Origin: an uncultured Chryseolinea sp.
GTDB lineage: Bacteria; Bacteroidota; Bacteroidia; Cytophagales; Cyclobacteriaceae
DNA length: 16,829 nucleotides
Assembly: GCA_946478915.1 (NCBI GenBank)
Contig: CAMLER010000024.1
Location: forward strand, 1 to 16,829
Reading direction: 5' to 3'
Shown here: positions 7,596 to 13,756 of the stretch, piece by piece
Layout of the letters: each line of letters opens with the position of its first letter
Position numbering within the stretch: position 1 is the stretch's first letter
The notes under the pieces: model-generated
The model's input: only the letters and a program-made list of their open reading frames with translations
What the model was told of the DNA's origin: nothing
The model's database searches: none
Program-made: the position numbers and the translations under genes

Positions 7596-8381
7596 ATGAA
7601 AAACCTCAAACAAAGGATACGTTCGGGTGAAGTTGTTCACGGTTGCTGGATCAACCTTGCATCAACAATATCTGCGGAGATTATTGGACAGGCGGGATTT
7701 GATTGGTTGTTGTTGGACCTCGAGCATGGTGCGGGAGATATTGCAATCACCTACCAGCAACTTCAGGCTTTATCTGCATCCTCGTCGACACCTTTGGTTA
7801 GGATCGACCAACTTAGCAGGCCAAAGGCACAACGAATCCTCGATGCGGGGGCTGCAGGCATAATGTTTCCGCAAATTCAGTCAGGCGAAGAGGCGCGCGC
7901 GGCGATTGATATGATGTATTATCCTCCAAGAGGTACGCGTGGAATGGCGAAGATGACACGAGCTACCGGATTTGGGAAGTTTGCAAACGAGTACATTAAT
8001 AACCTCGATCAAAATCTAGTGGGTGTGATTCAGATCGAAACTGTAAAGGCCGTAACAAACATCGAAGCCATTGCAGCTACGGAGGGCATAGACGTGCTAT
8101 TTGTTGGCCCTACTGACTTGTCGTTATCATTAGGAATCCTAGGACAACTTAATCATTCTCAATACCAGGACGCCATCCGGAAAATTTCCGCCGCTGCAAA
8201 AAAATATGGTAAGGCGTTGGGTGTGCTTCTCCAGGATGTTAAAGAATACGAAATGTACTTTCAGTTGGGCTTCCGGTTTTTTGCGTGTGGCGCTGACAGC
8301 ATGTTTGTGAGGAGAGGAGCGGAGGAGATGGTTAAGAGGATGGGGGAGGAGAGGTTGAAGCGTAGGAATATCGAATATTGA
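7596..8381 (+). CDS. HpcH/HpaI-family class II aldolase, GarL-like
   Basis: 261 residues (E. coli GarL is 256). The ATG at 7596 gives the family-like start MKNLKQRIRSGEVVHGCW; an upstream in-frame ATG at 7554 would add 14 residues unlike the family. The active-site set is present with the standard spacing: H44 (LDLEHG), R69 (LVRID), D83, and the metal ligands E148 (IQIE) and D174 (GPTDL). Family-typical AGFDWLLLD, YPPRGTRG and IEAIAATEG are also seen. GarL splits 5-keto-4-deoxyglucarate into pyruvate and tartronate semialdehyde; relatives cut 2-keto-3-deoxyrhamnonate or 4-hydroxy-2-oxoheptanedioate. With a glucarate dehydratase-like gene upstream, the GarL reaction is the best guess. The last residues (NIEY) and the stop codon are encoded by a GAATATC repeat array. 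Confidence 0.88.
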   Translation: MKNLKQRIRSGEVVHGCWINLASTISAEIIGQAGFDWLLLDLEHGAGDIAITYQQLQALSASSSTPLVRIDQLSRPKAQRILDAGAAGIMFPQIQSGEEARAAIDMMYYPPRGTRGMAKMTRATGFGKFANEYINNLDQNLVGVIQIETVKAVTNIEAIAATEGIDVLFVGPTDLSLSLGILGQLNHSQYQDAIRKISAAAKKYGKALGVLLQDVKEYEMYFQLGFRFFACGADSMFVRRGAEEMVKRMGEERLKRRNIEY

Positions 8382-8407
8382 ACAAGGAATATCGAATAAC
8401 GAATGGG
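8366..8407. repeat. Six-unit heptamer array overlapping the aldolase stop
   Basis: Six successive 7-base units: GAATATC, GAATATT, GAACAAG, GAATATC, GAATAAC, GAATGGG. The aldolase stop codon (8379-8381) falls between units two and three. This is the longest and cleanest array of this type in the window. Confidence 0.8.
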
Positions 8408-8443
8408 CGCTCGAGCCAAGTATACACTTATGATCCTCGAGCG
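8408..8443. repeat. 8-bp inverted repeat with nested dyad after the array
   Basis: CGCTCGAG (8408-8415) pairs with CTCGAGCG (8436-8443) across 20 bases. Inside the loop, AAGT and ACTT flank ATAC (8418-8429) and could form a second small stem. The element lies between convergent genes and could end transcription both ways, but it has no T-run. The 12-mer TGATCCTCGAGC at 8431-8442 recurs inverted at 15746-15757. Confidence 0.55.
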
Positions 8444-8462
8444 AAATTTCCAATTTCTAGTT

Positions 8463-8735
8463 TCAATTTTCTTCTACATCCCTGCGCGTAAGCTCCATAA
8501 GCTCCGCACACAATCGATCATATAATCCTTTTTCCTTCTTATATCCGGTAATATTTATGAGGTCTTTGCTGGCGGTCTTATTGGTGACGGGCGGAGTTGT
8601 ACAGCTCACGTTCATCCCGGCTCGCTGCATTGCATAGGTTTTATTTGTGAAAGAATTTTCATTTGATGCCTGACCACAAACTTCAAATGTTCTTCTGGAA
8701 TCGTCCTTAATGATCAACCAATATTTTGAGTACAT
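8463..8735 (-). CDS. Small conserved-looking protein of unknown function
   Basis: About 90 residues from the ATG at 8735. The open frame reaches further back to 8873, but that part overlaps the start region of the lipoprotein gene and has no protein-like pattern. The chosen start gives MYSKYWLIIKDDSRRTFEVC, and later segments read TNKTYAMQRAGMNVSCTTPP, NITGYKKEKGLY and RLCAELMELTRR. The central part looks like a real folded domain, with two cysteines and a hydrophobic strand at the start, and the C-terminus looks helical and charged. No signal peptide is seen, so it is probably cytoplasmic. I have an impression of similar short proteins in Bacteroidota but cannot name a family. Confidence 0.55.
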   Translation of the reverse strand: MYSKYWLIIKDDSRRTFEVCGQASNENSFTNKTYAMQRAGMNVSCTTPPVTNKTASKDLINITGYKKEKGLYDRLCAELMELTRRDVEEN

Positions 8736-8878
8736 CCGTTTAAACGGGGGAAAGTTTTCTAAGCAAAAGTAACCATCGCACCCATAATAATTTTTTTTTG
8801 GAGGAAAGAATTTCGAGTGTAACCTATTTGTATGCGCTGCCGTTATTGGGGGTACTAAAAATAATCCATACAAACTTT

Positions 8879-9373
8879 ATGATCCTTACGAACAGAATTC
8901 AACACAAGGTGTTGGATGCCGCTACACGTGTGACTTTTTCAGTAGCAATCTTATTTTCAGCCGCTTTTTTCACTGCTTGCGATGACGATGATGATAACGG
9001 TATCGGCACCGTAGCAGGCTCCTGGAGAGGAGACAAAACCGAATTAAACATTAAGGTCGAAGGAGTTCCTACACCAATCAATGAAGTGGACGATTCTTTT
9101 ACTGGCGAGGTAGAGTTCCAGTCAGATGGCACCGCTGTTTATACTGAAGACGGCGACGAAATCGAAGGAACCTGGGTTCAAAATGGCAACAAACTTATCC
9201 TAACTATTCCCACAGACGATGAGTTCGATATGTCAGGTACTTATACCATCCAGGAATTGAGTGGTTCACGCCTGAAGCTTTTCATCGAGAAGGAAGGTTC
9301 TTTCGAAGATCCTGATACGGGAATGGTTTTTGATGCGACTGTTAAAGCCACCCTTTATTTCAACAAGAAGTAA
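8879..9373 (+). CDS. Lipoprotein with a lipocalin-like domain
   Basis: 164 residues from the ATG at 8879. An earlier in-frame ATG (8798) would add 27 residues ahead of the signal peptide and is less likely. The N-terminus is a long signal (TRVTFSVAILFSAAFFTACD) with the lipidated cysteine in FFTAC. It is followed directly by five aspartates, as in Bacteroidota lipoproteins sent to the cell surface. The mature part begins AGSWRGDKTELNI and contains EGTWVQNGNKLILTI and SGTYTIQELSGSRLKLFI, which is the repeated strand pattern of lipocalin-like domains of the DUF4923/DUF5004 kind. It probably sits on the outer membrane, but its ligand is unknown. A strong terminator follows, so this is likely a single-gene transcript. 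Confidence 0.8.
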   Translation: MILTNRIQHKVLDAATRVTFSVAILFSAAFFTACDDDDDNGIGTVAGSWRGDKTELNIKVEGVPTPINEVDDSFTGEVEFQSDGTAVYTEDGDEIEGTWVQNGNKLILTIPTDDEFDMSGTYTIQELSGSRLKLFIEKEGSFEDPDTGMVFDATVKATLYFNKK

Positions 9374-9394
9374 GCACATAGATTAACGTTACCA

Positions 9395-9425
9395 ATGCCG
9401 CAGAGATCCTGCGGCATTTTTTTTT
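9395..9425 (+). terminator. Rho-independent terminator of the lipoprotein gene
   Basis: A 9-bp perfect stem, ATGCCGCAG (9395-9403) with CTGCGGCAT (9409-9417), has a 5-base loop and is followed by eight T to 9425. It lies 21 bases after the lipoprotein stop codon. Confidence 0.9.
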
Positions 9426-9455
9426 CCTGAAGCGCTGCACCCTTAAACCATGCCG

Positions 9456-9475
9456 TATTTCCTATTCCCTATTCC
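9456..9475. repeat. Heptamer array of CTATTCC units
   Basis: Two clean CTATTCC units follow a shortened TATTTC. The array lies between the lipoprotein terminator and the AraC stop codon. It is followed at once by a CTGGTT/AACCAG dyad (9475-9480 and 9488-9493). Confidence 0.65.
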
Positions 9476-9509
9476 TGGTTTTACGCCAACCAGAACAAAG
9501 AGTGACTCA

Positions 9510-10484
9510 TCATTCAACCCCCTTAAACGCCTTGTTAAAAGCATCCACATTGGAATATCCCAGCAATGACGCTACTTCGGTTCTCTTAGATTTTGCTGTT
9601 CTCATTAGATCGGTGGCAAGCTCCTTACGTAAATCACTACAAATTTTACGGTAACTGGTATTCTCGGAGGTAAGCTTGCGCTGCAACGTACGGCTAGTCA
9701 TACACAGGTGCGAAGCAACTATGTCGATGTGGGTAATTTGACCTTTAAACTTCGACAGAACTATCTGTTTGATCCGCTCGGCAAGACTGTGTTTCGATTC
9801 AAGCTGCTTTTGTTTCTGCTGAAGAAGCGCGTTGAAGATAGCGTAATGAGATTCATCGTGCCCCACGAGTGGCGTGTTCAGATATTCTTTTGAGAAAATA
9901 AAGCTGTTGTGTTTTTGGTTGAATACAATAGGTGAGTTTAATATATTATTGTACTGTTCTTCAAACCTTGGAGAATATCGCATCTCTGTTCGGATAGGGT
10001 AAATCTTTTTGCCCGTTGCATCATGGAATGTTTTTGTCCAACCTGACATTAGCATATCGACGGCTTGGCGGGCGCTTTCAAGAGCCCGTTGTTCCCATAT
10101 CAGGTGGGGATCGAATACAAACACTCCCTCGTTACCGCTGACTTCAAAAGAAAACTTAAAAGCGCCGGTAAGGGTATCGTTGTATTTACAGATCATTTCG
10201 ATTGCTTCTCTGACATTTTTGCAAGTACCTGCCAATAATCCCAACATTCCAAAGGCATTTAAATTGTTTGGCCTTTGTCCCATTCGGAGACCAAGGTTTG
10301 GTATTGTGGTCATTTCTAAGGCGTGCAACCAGAAGTCTTCATCCGGCTGCCATTGTGAATGTCCTTCTCCGTTGTTTAGATATTCCGGAGTGATCTTTAA
10401 GCGTCTGCATAATTCCTGGAAGTCTGCTCCGAAATCCACAGCTAAATAAACATGGTTTCGTAGAATGGAAATCTGACTATACAT
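9510..10484 (-). CDS. AraC-family regulator with OruR-type N-terminal domain, short C-terminus
   Basis: 324 residues from the ATG at 10484. The N-terminal ~200 residues fit the Arabinose_bd/OruR sensor type (WLHALEMTTIPNLGLRMGQR, FGMLGLLAGTCKNVREA). The DNA-binding part starts near residue 233: a first helix-turn-helix around ITHIDIVASHLCMTSRTLQR and a second around RTEVASLLGYSNVDAFNKAF. The protein stops at FKGVE, about 10-15 residues before the usual end of the domain (typically FKRWTGxSPxxYR). A one-base change near the stop would open a further frame, but that frame does not read like the missing end. The gene is divergent from the diheme cytochrome, and a 15-base dyad lies between them. 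Cytochrome regulation is possible but unproven. The ligand is unknown. Confidence 0.85.
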   Translation of the reverse strand: MYSQISILRNHVYLAVDFGADFQELCRRLKITPEYLNNGEGHSQWQPDEDFWLHALEMTTIPNLGLRMGQRPNNLNAFGMLGLLAGTCKNVREAIEMICKYNDTLTGAFKFSFEVSGNEGVFVFDPHLIWEQRALESARQAVDMLMSGWTKTFHDATGKKIYPIRTEMRYSPRFEEQYNNILNSPIVFNQKHNSFIFSKEYLNTPLVGHDESHYAIFNALLQQKQKQLESKHSLAERIKQIVLSKFKGQITHIDIVASHLCMTSRTLQRKLTSENTSYRKICSDLRKELATDLMRTAKSKRTEVASLLGYSNVDAFNKAFKGVE

Positions 10485-10513
10485 ACTGATAAGTAAATCT
10501 GTGTTGGCGCAAT

Positions 10514-10528
10514 GCCATTAAGAATGGC
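10514..10528. promoter_or_regulatory. GCCATT-AAG-AATGGC dyad between AraC and cytochrome genes
   Basis: A perfect 6-bp inverted repeat with a 3-base spacer, 30 bases upstream of the AraC start and about 90 bases upstream of the cytochrome start. It is a reasonable operator candidate for the divergent pair. A second short palindrome, TTGGCCAA, lies at 10595-10602 close to the cytochrome start. No promoter boxes were identified. Confidence 0.4.
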
Positions 10529-10616
10529 GTAATCTAACGCTTTTTACGAACGCCCCACTTTTTTGTTCTCCGTATTCATACTCGATATGGGCTATTGGCC
10601 AAAATATTCTAACCAC

Positions 10617-11570
10617 ATGAAAACTGCATTAAAAGTATTTGGAATCATTATTTGTGCTATTTGTGTTTTTCTTCTCTATGTCCAATGGAGTTATAGGAAG
10701 ACCTTCGACCGGCAACTTTCGGGAATTAAGTCCACTACCGATTCAACCGTCATAGCCCGAGGCAAGTATCTGACCTTGGGGCCTGCACATTGCTATACCT
10801 GTCACATCCCTGATTCGGTTAAGCGGAAAGGGAAACTGGAAGCGATGATGGGAGGTAATCCGCTTGTGACCCCTTTTGCAACATTTTTTCCACCAAATAT
10901 CACATCTGACAAGGAGACGGGTATCGGCCGGTTCTCTGATGAAGAATTAGCTGGCGCAATTCGGTATAACCTCAGTCACACCAATAGGGCAATAGTTGGC
11001 TTCATGACCTATAATAATATGTCGGACGAGGATATCTCTGCCATCATATCTTACCTCCGCACAACGCCACCGGTATACAATGTCGTACCTGATCATGAAT
11101 ATAACATCATTGGAAAAATCCTTATGCGCTTCTTAATAAAGCCAGTTGTGCCTACTGTGTCGATGCTGAAACCCGACACGACCGCGGAATACGGAAAGTA
11201 TCTCGCATATAATGTTATGAATTGTAATGGATGTCACACCAACCGTAATTCTGTGGGCGAATTTGTTGGAGAGCCATTTGCCGGCGGGCATTCCTGGAAT
11301 CTGGAGGACGCAACCTATACAGCCGCCAACCTCACCCGGGATGATTCTACTGGAAGGATATCAAAATGGACGCGGGATATTTTTATTCAACGCTTTCGCG
11401 CGGGTCGCGTATTGGAACATAGCCCGATGCCCTGGGACGCATATCAATCGACTTCTGATTTTGATTTGACAGCGTTATATAAGTTTCTTGAGACATTGCC
11501 ACCTGTACGCAATGAAGTCGTGACGTACTCGCCAAAGGAAGGGAGTACGGAGAATATTGGCCAACGTTAG
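10617..11570 (+). CDS. Membrane-anchored diheme cytochrome c
   Basis: 317 residues from the ATG at 10617. An upstream ATG at 10563 would put 18 odd residues before the membrane segment. Residues 5-22 form one hydrophobic anchor, which places the rest in the periplasm. Two heme-binding sites are seen: CYTCH at 59-63 and CNGCH at 203-207. Likely axial methionines are M120 (in FMTYNN, where relatives have FMPFQN) and M271 (in HSPMPWDAY). Each domain ends with the usual (M/T)SD(E/F)DxxA and a YL or FL helix before PPV. Such proteins pass electrons from a dehydrogenase or oxidoreductase to the respiratory chain, but no dehydrogenase gene is adjacent, so the donor is unknown. It is divergent from the AraC gene. 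Confidence 0.88.
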   Translation: MKTALKVFGIIICAICVFLLYVQWSYRKTFDRQLSGIKSTTDSTVIARGKYLTLGPAHCYTCHIPDSVKRKGKLEAMMGGNPLVTPFATFFPPNITSDKETGIGRFSDEELAGAIRYNLSHTNRAIVGFMTYNNMSDEDISAIISYLRTTPPVYNVVPDHEYNIIGKILMRFLIKPVVPTVSMLKPDTTAEYGKYLAYNVMNCNGCHTNRNSVGEFVGEPFAGGHSWNLEDATYTAANLTRDDSTGRISKWTRDIFIQRFRAGRVLEHSPMPWDAYQSTSDFDLTALYKFLETLPPVRNEVVTYSPKEGSTENIGQR

Positions 11571-11801
11571 AAGCAAGTTGTCAGCTAGCAGCTTGGTCGG
11601 TGCGGTTCAACGTGTGGTGCGGCTAGCCAACGTTGCGTCGCACCCTTTATTCCTTATTCCTTCGGAATAAAAAGAACATCGCGTGAAAGCTTAACCTGAC
11701 AGAATCGTAGACTTCCACCCAGCCGTCCATATAACCTCATTCATTTCCCTTTGGCAGCTCCCATCTAAGTGGTTAACTTGTCTTTGCAAAAGAAAACAAG
11801 T
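11571..11801. repeat. Intergenic region with heptamer array and hairpins
   Basis: This gap separates the cytochrome and aminopeptidase genes. GGTGCG and CGCACC (about 11618-11644) could form a 6-bp stem with a long loop. Next come two TTATTCC units (11647-11660). The second pairs with GGAATAA (11664-11670) across TTC, making a 7-bp hairpin. The rest is plain A/T-rich sequence that must include the aminopeptidase promoter. No strong terminator was found. Confidence 0.5.
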
Positions 11802-13289
11802 ATGGGAAAGATATTGACTTTGATGACAGTTAGTTTGATCTTATTTGGCGCCACTGTGTGTATTGCTCAAGGCGAACGGCCGGTGGACTACCTCACCGCC
11901 GATTTTCATGTAGCGAAGAGAGACGAGCTAAGGCGTCTGATGCCACCCAATTCTGTTGCTGTTTTCTTTGCTAATGCAGAACGCAACAGAGCCAACGATG
12001 GATTTTACAAATACCATCAGGATCCGAATTTTTACTATTTGACAGGACATCGTGAACCACATGCGGTACTTTTTATTTTTAAGGAGCCCCAGACCATTGG
12101 GAATGCGCAGACTAACGAAGTCATATTTGTAAGACAACACCATGCACTCAAGGAATTATACGATGGCGCCAGACTGGGCAAAGAAGGTGCGCAGGAGAAA
12201 TTGAAGTTTAAGGTTGCTTTCGAGGGTCCGGAATTTCAAAACTTTAATCTCGACTTTTCAAAGTTTGACAAAGTTTTATTCTATGATTTTTTCAACGATG
12301 TAAGAAACACAAGTGAGGAAGCGGACCTGTATGATTTGATTGAACAGTTTAAACAGAAGGTGGGTTATGATCAACATAATCTTAAAGTTGCTATCGAGCC
12401 CCGCCAGAATAATATTGACCTGGTTTCATTGGATGGAATGATGAAGAAGTTGCGCGGAATAAAATCACCGGAGGAACTTGCGCTGTTGCGAAAGGCGATA
12501 GACATCTCAACAGTAGGACAACTCGAAGTCATGCGTGCCATTAAGCCGGGCATGTCCGAAATGCAAATTCATGGATTGCACGAATTCATTCACAAGAGTT
12601 ATACGGCCGAGGACCAGGGATACCACAGCATTGTAGGCGCCGGGCATAATGGATGCGTGCTGCATTACCGGGAAAGTGCAAAGCCATCTGTTGAAGATGG
12701 TGAATTGATCCTTATGGATGTTGGTGCGGAATACCGCGGTTATACTGCTGACATTACCCGGACCATACCTGTAAACGGAAAATTTTCGAAAGAGCAGAAA
12801 CTTATTTATGACCTGGTGTATAAGGCGCAGACAGCAGCCTGGGAAATTTGCAAAGAAGGAACAAACTTTTCTGATTTGACAAAAATGACACAAAAGGTGA
12901 TCAACGAAGGGCTGGTTGAGCTCGGCCTTTACAAAAGCTTTAAAGAGGAAGATATTATTGATCCCGCAACGGGAAGAAACAGGTACTATCCGCACGGCTG
13001 CTGCCACCACATCGGGCTTGATGTGCATGACAAGGGCGACACCGATGTCCTTAAAGAAGGAATGGTGATCACTATTGAACCGGGAATATATATTCGCAAC
13101 GGTAGCCCTGCCGAGAAAAAGTGGTGGAATATTCCAGTGCGGATCGAAGATGATTTTCTGGTAAAAAAAGATGGTTGTGAATTGCTTTCCACGATGGCAC
13201 CGAGGAAGAGCGACGAAATTGAGAAAGTTATGAAGGAATCCAGTGCGTTGGACCAGCTAAAGCTTCCTGATCTCGATCGTCGGAAATAG
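11802..13289 (+). CDS. Secreted Xaa-Pro aminopeptidase (aminopeptidase P, M24B)
   Basis: 495 residues from the ATG at 11802. An ATG at 11769 would add 11 polar residues ahead of an otherwise standard signal peptide (MGKILTLMTVSLILFGATVC, cut near CIAQ). Residues ~28-180 match the N-terminal aminopeptidase P domain (SVAVFFANAE, FYYLTGHREPHAVL). The pita-bread catalytic domain follows, with all five metal ligands: D306 (LMDVG), D317 (TADITRT), H403 (HHIGLDVHD), E426 (TIEPGIY) and E449 (VRIED). The enzyme removes the first residue from peptides with proline in second position, probably in the periplasm, using two metal ions (usually Mn2+). It is longer than E. coli PepP (441) because of the signal peptide and insertions. 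It appears to be a single-gene unit, convergent with the plug-like mini-protein. Confidence 0.92.
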   Translation: MGKILTLMTVSLILFGATVCIAQGERPVDYLTADFHVAKRDELRRLMPPNSVAVFFANAERNRANDGFYKYHQDPNFYYLTGHREPHAVLFIFKEPQTIGNAQTNEVIFVRQHHALKELYDGARLGKEGAQEKLKFKVAFEGPEFQNFNLDFSKFDKVLFYDFFNDVRNTSEEADLYDLIEQFKQKVGYDQHNLKVAIEPRQNNIDLVSLDGMMKKLRGIKSPEELALLRKAIDISTVGQLEVMRAIKPGMSEMQIHGLHEFIHKSYTAEDQGYHSIVGAGHNGCVLHYRESAKPSVEDGELILMDVGAEYRGYTADITRTIPVNGKFSKEQKLIYDLVYKAQTAAWEICKEGTNFSDLTKMTQKVINEGLVELGLYKSFKEEDIIDPATGRNRYYPHGCCHHIGLDVHDKGDTDVLKEGMVITIEPGIYIRNGSPAEKKWWNIPVRIEDDFLVKKDGCELLSTMAPRKSDEIEKVMKESSALDQLKLPDLDRRK

Positions 13290-13342
13290 TTGTTAAATCT
13301 TGCATCATAGGACGGGCCGTTGCGCACATTAATAAGATTCCC

Positions 13343-13708
13343 CTATGTTTTTTGTTTCGGCTTTCGCAACGCTGAATCGGCTCGCGCCTTTTTCTTCTTG
13401 TCGTCTCCGGATTGTTTCATATGAATGAGGACTACACCGCTTTTCGCTTTATCGCCATACATGCTTAGCAGCACAGGGTCTTTAATCATCCTGGTGTATT
13501 CAATGTCCTTCTTTTTTAGCTTCCTGAATTCTTCCTTGCTGATTTCACTGGTTTGGTCACCTTGTGCAAGCAGGTATAGGACTGTGGAGTTCATCGAAGC
13601 TTTTTTTGCGGGAGTACCCGTTGACGCAACCTCACCATTCGTTTTTTGTTGTGCAAATAGGAGTGAGGTTACAAAAAAAGTTATCGCGATCGTCAAGATA
13701 TATTTCAT
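13343..13708 (-). CDS. Small secreted protein with TonB-plug-like motif (second copy)
   Basis: 121 residues from the ATG at 13708; another in-frame ATG five codons upstream (13723) is possible. The signal peptide is MKYILTIAITFFVTSLLFAQ. A short low-complexity linker precedes a domain reading VLYLLAQGD, EEFRKLKKKDIEYTRMI, then KDPVLLSMYGDKAKSGVVLI. This lines up segment for segment with the protein at 581-889 and with the end of SusC-type plug domains. The C-terminus is a basic tail (KKKKARADSALRKPKQKT) that the other copy lacks. The function is unknown. The gene lies downstream of the amidohydrolase on the same strand, 48 bases after its stop, so co-transcription is possible. Confidence 0.72.
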   Translation of the reverse strand: MKYILTIAITFFVTSLLFAQQKTNGEVASTGTPAKKASMNSTVLYLLAQGDQTSEISKEEFRKLKKKDIEYTRMIKDPVLLSMYGDKAKSGVVLIHMKQSGDDKKKKARADSALRKPKQKT

Positions 13709-13756
13709 ATTCGTAGGCTTCATTAGCGAGTATTCTATTGCGATTTAAATGCCAGA

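Noticed and set aside
10525..10546. GCGT/ACGC stem with TTTTT as a terminator
   Set aside because: A 4-bp stem located between divergent promoters is not a credible terminator.
11618..11646. GGTGCG/CGCACC stem as terminator of the cytochrome gene
   Set aside because: The loop is long and no T-run follows, so it is too weak to call.
12507..13028. 173-codon minus-strand open frame inside the aminopeptidase gene
   Set aside because: The plus-strand frame contains all five metal ligands of aminopeptidase P; the antisense frame is a by-product of its codon use.
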